From contig CM026398.1 in assembly GCA_014843695.1 (NCBI GenBank), positions 16,418,664 to 16,482,663 of the forward strand: a stretch of 64,000 nt of DNA. The letters are read 5' to 3'. The translations under genes and the position numbers were made by a program. Each line of letters begins with the position of its first letter. Positions within the stretch are counted from its first letter, which is position 1. The stretch comes from Archivesica marissinica. Its lineage: Eukaryota > Mollusca > Bivalvia > Venerida > Vesicomyidae. The notes below the pieces were generated by a model. That model was not told the DNA's origin, did not search any database, and saw only the letters and a program-made list of their open reading frames with translations. Below, piece by piece: positions 17,701-29,244 of the stretch.

Positions 17701-20700
17701 GGGCTTGAGCAACATGAAGAATGATCTGTCTTTGCCCCCGATTTCACCTAGGGGCAATCTCGTTAAGGGGCTTGAGCAACATGAAGAATGATCTGTCTTT
17801 GCCCCCGATTTCACCTAGGGGCAATATCATTAATGGGCTTGAGCAACATGAAGAATGATCCGCCTTTGCCCCGATTTCACCTAGGGGCAATCTCGTTAAG
17901 CACAGATCCTATATACCACTCGCTTGTAATGTTTCTCTTCCTTGGAAGAGTCGACTATCGGCATAACTTAAAAGATCTGATCGCTATAGAGATTGACCAC
18001 GAGGAAACATATTTACATAAATGATATTAGGTTGGATCCCGAAAGACTTTACTAATGTACCTTAAACTTTCCCTATCTAACATAAGCCCAGACCTGGTGT
18101 TTATAAAACTTCTCCAATCACAAACTCGGTCTCAACAATTGATTGGTTCAGCTGTGTGTACATCTCAGGTTCATCCAGTTAAATCACTTAAGCTTGAGAT
18201 CTGAGACAAGCTTTATAAACTTGGGGCTAGGGCTGCGGGCATTATCAAATTTATGAACTGGTTAATGTGTCTGCTAGCATACTAGACATAAGCAATGCAA
18301 ATTTACTAATAGCGAACCAAGGCCTTCCCGTTCAACCAATAGTACTGCTATGGAGGACAACATTTAGTACCACCCCTGCCATGAATCCCATAAATGTATA
18401 CTAGTTATAAAGCACAATTGGAACCTTTCTCATTCCAAAGATGGAAATTTAAAACATGTATTTAGAAGAGGAATTCCAAAGATGGAAATTTAAAACATGT
18501 ATTTAGAAGATGAATTCAGAGTTTTAAAGGGAGACTTTATATACTATTGACTATTGTAAAAATAGCTCATTTTAAGAAACTTTGGACAGGCTAAAGAGGT
18601 ATACCTATACCTATCCACCCTCCCCTCTCCCTCCCCCACAACAATACAATATGAGCAATGTTGAATCTAACACTTGTTAATAAGGGAACTAAAGTACATC
18701 TTTCCTCTTACCGCGCACACTTACTTTATTGGTCTGAAAACAAAACACACAGCAAAGTTAAGACAATGTTAAAAAACAACTATGTAGTCAAAGGCAGTTT
18801 CTATATAATCCACTCTGAATGTCACTTCAATACACATATATATCAGTTTTACATCGAGTAGTGAAGTAAACATTTCGAGCTGATTTGAGTACAAGACAGA
18901 AACTGACTGTGTGCACACATTTCAGAGGAGTCCTTCAAATGTCTATGCATTCTACAATATAGTCAAATGAAGCCAATGAAAAAACAAGATTTTTGTCCAC
19001 TTTACATGTATACAAATTTAGTTTTGCTTAATAATGAAACTAATTTCGACAACATTAAATTAATGGCTCTCGATAACCTTATTCCTGGAAGAATCCATCA
19101 CCTCGAGGTATAGGTAAGAGGAAGTTGGATCTAAGTTACGTTATATTTCAGGTTTTACGCCTGCATCAGCACCATTTTGGGCTATATCGCCGACGGGCAG
19201 TTTACCTAACAACACCTTTCCTGGGCAGGCTCCAACGGTTAACCAGTACTTGGGTGCACCAACCTCCGTAAGAAACTGCCAACTTTTTCATATAACTGAA
19301 ACACGGCCTGAGCGGGGCTCGAACCCGTGACCATCAGTGATGATAGGTTACAGTGGTATACAAGTCAGCGACCTTAACCACTCGACCATGGAGGCGGACC
19401 TATCAGGAATGAGGTCTCGAGAGCGATTAATATCTAAAGATATAAAACCTGTTTCACAATCTAGCCAAGAAAAGTGTGTAAAACAAAAACAATAAATATA
19501 TTCCACACAACGATAACACATAACTTCATTCAATTAACACAATGTACATCCGATGTTACGATGATTTCAATGAATGCGCATACAGTCAGGTATGTATTAG
19601 TAATCACCTACATTAAACAGCCAACCTGTATTAGGCATCCATTTACCATATCCATAGTATAGCAACTCACTATCAACAATTAACCTCTATATTCAACAGT
19701 CACCTCAGCTAAATGGCCACTTTGCAAAACTCATGTGGCTGAATGCTGAAGATATGGTTGCCTGTATATAACATAATTATGAATATTTAGGCACATGTGG
19801 ATGCTGCTGTCCATCATTAATATGGAATCAACAAGTGGTATGTACATTCCTTAATGGTTACTCATTAACACAGAACATAGAGTTTGGAACAAGTGGTATG
19901 TACATACCTTAATGGTTCTTCATTAACACAGAACCTAGAGTTTGGAACAAGTGGTATGTATATACCTTAATGGTTCTTCATTAACACAGATCATAGAGTT
20001 TGGAACAAGTGGTATGTACATTCCTTAATGGTTACTCATTAACACAGAACATAGAGTTTGGAACAAGTGGTATGTACATTCCTTAATGGTTACTCATTAA
20101 CACAGAACATAGAGTTTGGAACACGTGTATGTACATTCCTTAATGGTTCTTCATTAACACAGAACAAGTTTGGAACAAGTGGTATGTACATTCCTTAATG
20201 GTTCTTCATTAACACAGAACCTAGAGTATGGAACAAGTGGTATGTACATTCCTTAATGGTTCTTCATTAACACAGAACCTAGAGTTTGGAACAAGTGGTA
20301 TGTACATGCATTACTGGTTCTTCATTAACACAGAACCTAGAGTATGGAACAAGTGGTATGTACATTCCTTAATGGTTCTTCATTAACACAGAACCTAGAG
20401 TATGGAACAAGTGGTATGTACATTCCTTAATGGTTCTTCATTAACACAGAACCTAGAGTATGGAACAAGTGGTATGCACATGCATTACTGGTTCTTCATT
20501 AACACAGAACCTAGAGTATGGAACAAGTGGTATGTACATGAGTTACTGGTTCTTCATTAACACAGAACCTAGAGTATGGAACAAGTGGTATGTACATGCG
20601 TTACTGGTTGATCATTAAGTAACAATCAAGGATTCATGCTAATAATTTAAAGGTAAAGAATATTAAACATTTGCTGTTATAAGGAGGAAAACAAAGAAAT

Positions 20701-23700
20701 GGCTAATAGAAAACATTGTTAGTATTGCTCACACACAAGAGAGTTATGTTCGAGAACAAACAAGGCGAACAAAATAATCATATTACGGTAATCAATCGTC
20801 CTGTCAACCTGAAGCTCCAGATGGTCTTTACCGTGAAAAGCTGATGCACCTGTGTGCACAACAGTTGTTACCTAATACAGATTTTCAGGAAAACTCTTTT
20901 TTTATTCTTTTCAAATTTCTGGAATACGTTGTATACAGTCAAACCTGTGTTAGTGGTCACCTCTATTAAGCAACCAACCTGTATTAAGCAGCCAGTTTCA
21001 AGATTCCCAATCTGTTGTTTTGTTATACATTTGACCTCTATTAAATAGCCATCTGTGCTAAGCAGCCACTTTCTGTGATTCCCTTGGCTGGCTGCTTAAT
21101 ACAGGTTTGACTGTATGTTTGCATAAACCACCATGGAAAGGAATTAGTATAAGCTTTTTAATACGCTTGTTTTCCAATCCAAATGTTTTCTTTTACATCA
21201 CTTTATTCTTGTACGTTATTTTCTGAATAAAATACATTTAAACTGATGACATCACTGTTCACCAAAACCTGTACCGGTATTCAATAGTGAAAGCATTTAA
21301 GGCAGGTATAGGGTACTTTAATAAATTGTGGAGTAAAATTGTATCAACTTTTCACAGTAAGCAAATGTGTTGTATCAGGTTATACAGAGTGGTATTATCA
21401 TGCAGAAATCATGTTAACAAGAATTAACTCTGGTCCGTGGCAAAAATGCAGTAATTATCAGGAAAACCTTTGCTTATACGGAAATTAGACAACAACACGA
21501 ATTTGTTAACCAGCAAGTAGCAGTGTATTTAGGAACATGTTAATTGTCGCTCACCTCTTGATGCTTGGCCGTGATGCTTACCATTCACGTGACGTGAACC
21601 CATCACGTGACGTGTACCCTTCACATGTAAAACATTATTTTTTAAGTTAGAATGGGGGGGGGGTGAATATTGATGGAAGCATGTATGTTCTTAATGTCTA
21701 AATTTGGTGAATTTTGATTGAAATCTGCAGCTATTATTAGTGGAGGCAGACCCTGGGTTCCCCCTCTGAACAGGCACTGGCGTGCACATGGATAAAACCT
21801 TACCACTGATAGCCAGTTGGATAGCTTTATCACATGAAAGAATTTGACACCCCCAATGGGATTCAAACTTACAGCAGTGAGGGGCAAGTGCAACCACTTA
21901 GTTTAAACTTTATTTATTTTACAACGCTTGAGAAGCAAGTTCTAACAACTTATATTAATTACTCTCATTGGCGCGGATGAAAGCGTATATGTGGTTATTC
22001 GTGTGGGAGGAAACCGGAGAAAACCAACCTGTCTGATCCGGCGACAACCGTACCATCTCACATACTTCCCGGTCCGAGGATCAAATCTGGGTTGCATTGG
22101 TAAGAAGAGAGCGTGCTAACCACTGCTCTAATCGGACAACCACTTCAGCAATGGAGCCCCCTAATTATCTCTTTGCATATCTCAACTTGCTTTATTTGCA
22201 GTTGATTCGTTTAAACAAATAGGGACTTTAATAGCAGTGGAAGTGGGGGGGGGTTAAATATAATAGCTTTATGCTTAGAAACAAAATGTGAAAGATTTCT
22301 ACAAGTAATCTTTTTTTCATTTGGGTAAACCCCATTCATTAATCTCCGTAGCCCATCCCCTACCAGCCAGGGTCGTAGCTTGGCTGGAATCGATGTGTAG
22401 GCCAACTTAAAATTTAAGCCAGGAGGGGGTCCGGGGGTCGTCCCCAGGAAAACTATTTATAGCGTATATAATTTAATCCTGGCTTCCCGATTTTTGTTGC
22501 AGATTTGGCATTTTTATTTTTTCGAGGAAGCTACGCCAATGCCAGCAGTACACATTTGACTAGTATTAATCAATAATATCTATAATACCACTGACCAACA
22601 GGCAGCCATAACGTACACGCTATACCATGTACCCTCACACATCATTTAACTGTGGAAATACTACATTTTGTTACCCATATTATCTGCCAGAATAAAGTAA
22701 GGTTACACAACAAGAGCAGTTATTTTATGTCTTAGAAAGTAGAAAACATTTAAATGCATGATCATACCTTGTTCAACATTATATCAGAAGTTATGCATCT
22801 TATCAGTAAACTGATATAAATTGTCAAATATTTCACATGCACATAACTCCACAGACGCTTGGGGTCTGGACAAATGTTTGCGGGTTCAAAACCACAAAAC
22901 TAAGAAAGTTTTTTTTGCTTGGAATGGCATAAAAAAAATGTTTTTATGTATAGTGTCAAGCCTATAGTGTATCATAGTGTTCTTAAAAACCCAAAAAAGA
23001 AAAAAGTTTCTTAGTTTTGTAGTTTTGAACCCGCAAACATTTGTCCAGTCCCCAAGCGTCTGTGCATAACTCAAGACCCCAAGCGTCTGAGCATAACTCC
23101 AGACCCCAAGCATCTGTACATAACTCCAGACCCCAAGCGTATGTGCATAACTCCAGACCCCAAGCATCTGTGCATAACTCAAGACCCAAGCGTCTGAGCA
23201 TAACTCAAGATTATCAACATATTTTACTTTGAATGGATTGAAATTTTTATCTACCTAAGACAAGAAATATACCCTTGTCTGAAGTTGTCAAAAATGTTGA
23301 ACAAAATTTGTACATAAATCTAAACTATTACCTCGCCATTCATGAATGTAGTTGATATGTGCTAAAACGTAAAGTTTATATATATACTACAATATTATGA
23401 TATTTTTAGCTGGTCAAGGAAATTTGGCACTTCATTTTAGAACAATTTCAGTTAAATTATTACCGGTCGGGTTAAGTTTCGGTCAGAAATACAAAATGCT
23501 TCATTAAATGGGTACTAGAATATTCAAATTCTGGCCCCACTTCCTCACCCATCTTGACCGTATCAGGGTGCCCATTCCCCATCTTGACCGTATCAGGGTG
23601 CCCATTCCCCATCTTGACCGTATCAGGGTGCCCATTCCCCATCTTGACCATATCAGGGTGCCCATTCCCCATCTTGACCATATCAGAGTGCCCATTCCCC

Positions 23701-26700
23701 CATCTTGACCGTATCAGGGTGCCCATTCCCCATCTTGACCGTATCAGGGTGCCCATTCCCCATCTTGACCATATCAGGGTGCCCATTCCCCATCTTGACC
23801 ATATCAGAGTGCCCATTCCCCCATCTTGACCGTATCAGGGTGCCCATTCCCCATCTTGACCTATCGGTGCCCATTCTCATTGACAGTATCAGGGTGCCAT
23901 CCCCCATCTTAACGTATCAGGGTGCCCATTCCCCCCCATCTTAATCGTATCAGGGTGCCCATTCCCCATCTAATCGTATCAGGGTGCCCATTCCCATCTT
24001 GACAGTATCAGGGTGTCCATTCCCATCTTGACCGCATCAGGGTGCCCATTCCCCATCTTGACCGTATCAGGTGCCCATCCCCCATCTGACCGTATCAGGG
24101 TGCCCATTCCCCATCTTGATCATATCAGGTGCCAATTCCCCATCTTGACCATATCAGGGTGCCCATTCCCCATCTTGACAGTATCGGTGCCATTCCCCAT
24201 CTTGACCGTATCAGGTGCCCATTCCCCATCTAACCGTATCAGGGTGCCATTCCCCATCTTGACCATCAGGGGCCATTCCCCATCTTGACCGTATCAGGGT
24301 GCCCATCCCCATCTTGACACATCAGGGTGCCATTCCCCATCTTGAACATATCAGGTGCCCATTCCCCATCTGACCGCATCAGGGTGCCCATTCCCCATCT
24401 ACCGTATCAGGTGCCCATTCCCATCTTGACGCATCAGGGTGCCCATTCCCCATCTTGACCAATCAGGGTGCCCATTCCCCATCTTGACCGTTTCAGGGTG
24501 CCCATTCCCCATCTTGACCATATCAGGGTCCCATTCCCCATCTTGACGATCAGGGTGCCCATTCCCCATCTTGACCACATCAGGGTGCCATTCCCCATCT
24601 TGACCGTATCAGGTGCCCATCCCCATCTGACCGTCTCAGGGTGCCCACCCACCCACCCCCCCCCAGGGTGTCCATTCCCCATCTTGACCATCTCAGGGTA
24701 CCCATTCCCCATCTTGACCGTCTCAGGGTGCCCATTCCCCATCTTGACCATCTCAGGGTGCCCATTCCCCATCTTGACCATCTCAGGGTGCCCATTCCCC
24801 ATCTTGACCATCTCAGGGTGCCCATTCCCCATCTTGACCGTATCAGGGTGCCCATTCCCCATCTTGACCGTCTCAGGATGCCCATTCCCCTGACTGCAGT
24901 CTATCTTGTACGGAAATCATCATAGTCGAAAGTTCAAAATAAAGGTGAAAGACAAAGTAATGTCAAATGAGTGAACTTATGCAGAAATAAATATCTTTCA
25001 GCTAATTAACAACACAGCATCAGGGTGCCCATTCCCCATCTTGATCATATCAGGGTGCCAATTCCCCATCTTAACCGTATCAGGGTGCCCATTCCCCATC
25101 TTGACCGCATCAGGGTGCCCATTCCCCATCTTGACCGTATCAGGGTGCCCATTCCCCATCTTGACCACATCAGGGTGCCAATTCCCCATCTTGAACATAT
25201 CAGGGTGCCCATTCCCCATCTTGACCGCATCAGGGTGTCCATTCCCCATCTTGACTGTATCAGGGTGCCCATTCCCCATCTTAACGTATCAGGGTGCCCA
25301 TTCCCATCTTAACCATCTCAGGGTGCCCATTCCCCATCTTGACCGCATCAGGGTGCCCATTCCCCATCTTGACCGTATCAGGGTGCCCATTCCCCCATCT
25401 TGACCGTATCAGGGTGCCCATTCCCCATCTTGATCATATCAGGGTGCCAATTCCCCATCTTGACCATATCAGGGTGCCCATTCCCCATCTTGACAGTATC
25501 AGGGTGCCCATTCCCCATCTTGACCATATCAGGGTGCCCATTCCCCATCTTGACAGTATCAGGGTGCCCATTCCATCCCATCTTGACAGTATCAGGGTGC
25601 CCATTCCCCATCTTGACAGTATCAGGGTGCCCATTCCCCATCTTGACAGTATCAGGGTGCCCATTCCCCATCTTGACTGTATCAGGGTGCCCATTCCCCA
25701 TCTTAACCATATCAGGGTGCCCATTCCCCATCTTGACCGCATCAGGGTGCCCATTCCCCATCTTGACCGTATCAGGGTGCCCATTCCCCATCTTGACCGT
25801 ATCAGGGTGCCCATTACCAATCTTGACCATATCACGGTGCCCATTCCCCATCTTGACCGTATCAGGGTGTCCATTCCCCATCTTGACAGTATCAGGGTGC
25901 CATTCCCCATCTTGACCGTATCAGGGTATCCATTCCCCATCTTGACCGTATCAGGGTGCCCATTCCCCATCTTGACCGCATCAGGGTGCCCATTCCCATC
26001 TTGACCGTATCAGGGTGTCCATTCCCCATCTTGACCATATCAGGGTGCCCATTCCCCATCTTGACCGCATCAGGGTGCCCATTCCCCATCTTGACAGTAT
26101 CAGGGTGCCCATTCCCATCTTGACCATATCAGGGTGCCCACTCCCCATCTTGACCGTATCAGGGTGCCCATTCCCCATCTTGACCGTCTCAGGGTGCCCA
26201 TTCCCCATCTTGACCGTATCAGGGTGCCCATTCCCCATCTTGACCGTCTCAGGGTGTCCATTCCCCATCTTGACCATCTCAGGGTGCCCATTCCCCATCT
26301 TGACCATCTCAGTGTGCCCATTCCCCATCTTGACCATCTCAGGGTGCCCATTCCCCATCTTGACCGTCTCAGGGTGCCCATTCCCCATCTTGACCGTATC
26401 AGGGTGCCCATTCCCCATCTTGACCGTCTCAGGGTGCCCATTCCCCTGACTGCAGTCTATCTTGTACGGAAATCATCATAGTCGAAAGTTCAAAATAAAG
26501 GTGAAAGACAAAGTAATGTCAAATGAGTGAACTTATGCAGAAATAAATATCTTTCAGCTAATTAACAACACTAAATAACAACAACAAGCAAACAAGAACA
26601 AAACAAACAAGTATGTGATGAAAATGAGAGCTTAAATAACATTGAAATTCATTATTTAATATATATTACACAATAATAATACAGTATGTAGATATTCACA

Positions 26701-29244
26701 AGTACCGTATTGGTACCGTAGTTATATTAATGTGATAAAACAACACCCGGTAGTAGTAGACCTGTAAATACAGATAATGGGTACTTAATTAAATCACTAC
26801 AAACAGCTTGTGTTTTACATTTATTTATCGTCGCTACTGGTTGCCCATATGAGCGACGCCTCCTGAAGAGATTACTCATTTTAGATTTTTGGAGGATAGT
26901 GCAATGATACAGACAGAGACCCATTCCAGAGTATCCTCTGGTTCTTTTACGTGCACAGTGTAAAGCACCGACATGAGACCTTGGTTTAAAGTCCCAATTG
27001 AAATACTGTGAATTTTATTAGGGTCAGACAGGGGATCAAACCTGGATTACTAACAGACCACTCCGGTTTAGTTAAATAGGGTAAATGCCACTTGGCACTT
27101 GCGGTGAAGTTACAGTGGTAGAGCCTGATTGGTCAGATTTGTTACTGCTAGATGACATCACCATGGTGATATGGGTTCGCAATCTGTCTCATGCCAATAT
27201 AACTTAAAGTTTAAACTTGATTTATTTTACAATGTTTGCGAAGCAAGTTCTAACAACTTCTATTAATCACTCTCATTGGCGCGGATGAAAGCGTAAATGT
27301 GGTCATTCGTGTGGGAGGAAACCAGAGTAACTGGAGAAAATTCACCTGTCCGATCTGGTGACCACGGTACCATCTCACATACTTCCTGGTCCGAGGATCA
27401 AAGCCGGGTTGCATTGGTGAGAAGCGAGCATGCTAACCCCTGCGCTAATCAGACTAAATTCTAATATCCAAAATGACTGTGGATCAATCATAACTTCATA
27501 AACCTAACAATTTGATGCATGTGCAATTTATAGTATCATTCAAGAAATTATTTAAAATTACCTTCTTCAAGTTTCTTAAATTCTGGGAGGTTCTTAGCTT
27601 GACGTGCCGCTAGTACAAAAGCTAGAACAGCGAGGATCAGGGCATCGAAAATTAGGACAATGGCCAGAATGTACGCCCAGCGTATTTGACATTTATCCAT
27701 GCTGTATGCCTTGGCATCCTGTCCGCAGATACGTCTCACATCATCATCATCATACGCGTTTGGGAAAATGATGCATGCCACGGCCATGAACACAGCTGTA
27801 AAAGGAGAAGAAACGTACATGTGTTAGAAGTTAGAATTTGGCTTAAAAGATCAATATTTTATATATATACCTTTATATATATACCTTTATTACCTCCAAT
27901 ACTGGAGAGCAGACAAGAAGTTTTCATATATAATTTACATAGAAATCAATACAAACAGAATGTAAAATTACATAGAAGATTACAAATAGAAGTGTGGCAA
28001 GTCGGTGTAAGATGTCCATCGGTCAGACATGACAGTAGATCAACAATCCCTCATATATAAGCGATAAACATCTTCCACCGAGTCACTCTACATGTAATCC
28101 AAGATGTGTACATTATAATGTGACGCCTCCTGAAGAGATTAGTCATCGGCTGAGTGTTCTCTATAGGTTATATATAATTCATTTTGATAGTTGATAGCAA
28201 AATTAAAGTTTATCTAATTGGTGCATTATACATTTATTTTCATTTCTTACTTGTTCAAGTTAACGTAGAATCAACATAATGATTTGATGCTCCTGTAGAC
28301 TAAGAATTGGTTGCCTCCCACATTGTCCAATATTTGACAACCCCATTTGGATGTAGTGTGGTGTCTGTGGGTAAGTGGTAGCGCGTCGGATTTTGGAATT
28401 AGTTTATACAAATTTATTTTAGCTCGATTGCTTAACAAGTTCTTTCAACTTATATTAATCACTCTCGAGACCTCATTCCTGATGGAATCCATCGCCACGA
28501 GGGAGAGAGAAGAGGCAACGTGGAATTTAAATGCCTTGTCTATCATAACGGCTCCAGCGGGGTTCAAACTCCGGACCTTTCGCACCTGAAGCTAATGCGC
28601 ATCCACTGCGCTATCACGACTTCCACAAAGCATACAATTTTGGAATTAAAGGGATCCTGTGCTCGGTCAGGGCTCGTAAACTAAGTAGCGGCCTTGAGCA
28701 GTGTACCTCAAACTCGAAGTCTGCCCAGATAAGGATGTCTAGGTCCTAACAAGGGGCTGGACATCAATGGAAAACACTAACAAGTGGTTTGACATAAATG
28801 GAACATACATACATACAACAACATATTCAAACCTGCTACGAGCTGAAGAATTCCGCAGATTTTCAGAACTATTCTTGGCTTAAGGAAGAGGAAGAACAGC
28901 ATACAGATCATGCTGAAGATGAATAGCAGTGATGCGGTGCCAACCAGGAAACTCGCCACTCGGAAGTAGTCGTTGAGTATTGTGTTGAAGTCAAGGAAAT
29001 CGCCAGAGCATTTATAGTCAGATCCTTGCACCCGTTCGCAATTTTCGTATAATCCAAAATAACCGACTCCAGGACTTTCTGTGGTATCACCGAACCAAAA
29101 CGGTTGAATGAAGGCAACGACATTCAAAATTGTGTAGCATCCAGAAAACACAAACCAAGCCACTGCAATGGCTCTGGAATTTCTGACATAGTTTATGTGA
29201 TAAATTTTTGTCACCTCAGCGTTCCATTCCATCTCCCTGTTCAT
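14253..29244 (-). CDS. LHFPL-family tetraspan membrane protein, downstream paralog (3 exons: 28833-29244, 27562-27795, 14253-14713)
   Basis: LHFPL proteins are four-pass membrane proteins; vertebrate members act as partners of the hair-cell mechanotransduction channel or of synaptic GABA-A receptors. Joined exons give about 368 residues. Seen: N-terminal KIYHINYVRNSRA, TM1, a first extracellular loop with QPFWFGD and a two-Cys pattern, TM2, TM3 split by intron 1, second loop with two Cys (RRICG, DKCQIRW), TM4 (AYILAIVLIFDAL), then a cytosolic tail of about 160 residues rich in Ser and Arg. Both introns have the same phase as in the paralog at 45302-52438. Closest by eye to the LHFPL3/4/5 branch. 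Intron 2 is about 12.8 kb and holds several satellites. The tail is far longer than in vertebrate members. Start chosen at 29244 (A at -3); Met at 29232 is an alternative. Function in this organism is not known. Confidence 0.8.
14835..14990. mobile_element. MITE family P1, truncated
   Basis: TTAACCCTTTTAACACTAC, then the AAAAAGTGCAGATCCTGA hairpin. It stops after GATAAATGAACTAATCC without the right end. Confidence 0.65.
15135..15376. mobile_element. MITE family P1, near complete
   Basis: TTAGCCCATTCAACAC to TGGTGTTGAATAGGTTAA. Same palindromic centre as 13848-14073. The left TTAA is mutated to TTAG. Confidence 0.72.
15731..15916. repeat. 47-bp tandem repeat, 4 units
   Basis: Unit CTCTATATTTTCTTGTACAG plus TTGTCCCAAAGGTAAAATAACCAATAG in two pieces. 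Nearly identical copies. Confidence 0.93.
15917..17284. other. LHFPL intron 2: AT-rich, one foldback element, otherwise nothing recognised
   Basis: Contains the foldback at 16306-16427 and a run of about 18 A at 16706. No exon signal consistent with the flanking gene was found. Confidence 0.4.
16306..16427. mobile_element. Short foldback element with perfect 20-bp ends
   Basis: AGAATATTAGGTTACTGTCT at 16306-16325 is exactly complementary to AGACAGTAACCTAATATTCT at 16408-16427. The spacer is about 82 bp. Too short to encode anything; probably a MITE. Confidence 0.7.
17571..17900. repeat. 66-bp tandem repeat, 5 units
   Basis: Unit GCTTGAGCAACATGAAGAAT, GATCTGCCTTTGCCCC and CACCTAGGGGCAATCTCG. 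Because 66 is divisible by three, open frames run through it on both strands; these are not genes. Confidence 0.93.
17901..19050. other. LHFPL intron 2, nothing recognised
   Basis: A 38-bp segment (GAATTCCAAAGATGGAAATT onward) is tandemly present twice at about 18433-18512. The short + strand frame at 18658-18861 shows no domain. Confidence 0.4.
19137..19398 (-). mobile_element. SINE family 4
   Basis: Reverse copy: GGGTTTTACGCCTGCATCAG first, GGTTAACCAGTACTTGGGTG, then GGGGCTCGAACCCGTGACC and the head CCTTAACCACTCGACCATGG. The head resembles a tRNA with a long variable arm (GGTCGAGTGGTTAAGG). Followed at 19395-19470 by a family 3 tail fragment. Confidence 0.78.
19581..19770. mobile_element. 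TACAGTCAAACC element, decayed copy
   Basis: TACAGTCAGGTATGTATTAG, AACAGCCAACCTGTATTAGG and GGTTGCCTGTATATAAC follow the layout of 20934-21115 with many changes. Confidence 0.5.
19831..20618. repeat. 58-bp tandem repeat, about 13 units
   Basis: Unit ACAAGTGGTATGTACATTCC, TTAATGGTTCTTCATTAACA and CAGAACCTAGAGTTTGGA. Variants run in blocks (ATTCCTTAATGG then ATGCGTTACTGG to the right). Confidence 0.93.
20934..21115. mobile_element. TACAGTCAAACC inverted-repeat element (intact copy)
   Basis: TACAGTCAAACCTGTGTTAG to ATACAGGTTTGACTGTA. Closely matches 3120-3301 over its whole length and is flanked by TA-rich sequence. Confidence 0.75.
21903..22165 (-). mobile_element. SINE family 2
   Basis: Reverse copy with TTTACAACGCTTGAGAAGC tail, GTGTGGGAGGAAACCGGAG core and the tRNA-like head near GAGCGTGCTAACCACTGC. 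Confidence 0.8.
22852..23063. mobile_element. Foldback element with about 58-bp arms
   Basis: CAGACGCTTGGGGTCTGGAC and AAATGTTTGCGGGTTC on the left return as GAACCCGCAAACATTTGTCC and CCAAGCGTCTG on the right. Arms 22852-22910 and 23006-23063 enclose about 95 bp. The right tip continues into the 27-bp array. Confidence 0.72.
23046..23210. repeat. 27-bp tandem repeat, 6 units, from a foldback tip
   Basis: Unit ACCCCAAGCGTCTGTGCATA plus ACTCCAG. The left tip of the foldback carries the same sequence once, reversed (CATAACTCCACAGACGCTTG precedes the left arm). Confidence 0.88.
23551..24890. repeat. 30-bp minisatellite, array 1, about 45 units
   Basis: Unit ATCTTGACCGTATCAGGGTG plus CCCATTCCCC. 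Between about 23860 and 24660 many units are 25-29 bp with single-base losses in runs of G or C, unlike the clean units on both sides. Open frames on both strands result from the 30-base period. Confidence 0.97.
24891..25015. repeat. 125-bp spacer, copy 1 of a duplicated array-plus-spacer block
   Basis: TGACTGCAGTCTATCTTGTA to GCTAATTAACAACAC is repeated, with no difference found by eye, at 26447-26571, 1556 bp downstream. Confidence 0.93.
25016..26446. repeat. 30-bp minisatellite, array 2, about 48 units
   Basis: Same unit as array 1, mostly clean 30-bp copies. The order of variants just before the spacer (CATCTC units, then CGTATC, then CGTCTC) resembles array 1, as expected from block duplication. 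Confidence 0.97.
26447..26571. repeat. 125-bp spacer, copy 2
   Basis: No difference from 24891-25015 found by eye; followed by AAATAACAACAACAAGC instead of another array. Confidence 0.93.
26811..27060 (-). mobile_element. SINE family 1, head end lost
   Basis: TTTACATTTATTTATCGTCG, the shared GAGCGACGCCTCCTGAAGAG, the central CCTCTGGTTCTTTTACGTGC and the box-B-like part GGGGATCAAACC. The last head bases are replaced. Confidence 0.75.
27208..27455 (-). mobile_element. SINE family 2
   Basis: Reverse copy: TTTACAATGTTTGCGAAGC tail, GTGTGGGAGGAAACCAGAG core and head to CTGCGCTAATCAGACTAAA. It ends about 100 bp before LHFPL exon 2. Confidence 0.8.
27562..27795 (-). CDS. LHFPL downstream paralog, exon 2 (TM3 end, loop 2, TM4)
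   Basis: Minus-strand acceptor TCCTTTTACAG and donor AAG-GTAATT at 27561-27560. It encodes AVFMAVACIIFPNAYDDDDV, the second loop with ICG and DKCQIRW, and TM4 AYILAIVLIFDALILAVLA, then RQAKNLPEFKKLEE. If unspliced, the frame would end four residues after the donor (GNFK), so a shorter isoform by intron retention is possible. 234 bp, against 240 bp in the paralog. Confidence 0.87.
28393..28627 (-). mobile_element. SINE family 3
   Basis: Inside LHFPL intron 1. TTTAGCTCGATTGCTTAAC tail, GGAATTTAAATGCCTTG, then the head CGCTATCACGACTTCCAC. Confidence 0.8.
28833..29244 (-). CDS. LHFPL downstream paralog, exon 1 (start, TM1, loop 1, TM2)
   Basis: 137 codons plus one base, with donor GCAG-GTTTGA at 28832-28831. 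It contains KIYHINYVRNSRAIAVAW, the loop motif QPFWFGDTTESPGVGYFGLY, KCSGDFLDF and the TM2/TM3 hydrophobic segments. The frame is open upstream to 29298 but only through a GTG. ATG 29244 has A at -3; ATG 29232 (MEWNAEV) aligns best with the start of the paralog (MEQQYNP). Confidence 0.87.

Noticed and set aside
23472..26481. Long open frames on both strands through the 30-bp arrays (up to 236 codons)
   Set aside because: The period is ten codons and the unit has no stop in several frames, so all frames stay open. No start context, splice sites or domains. A repeat-protein gene would not be open in so many frames at once.
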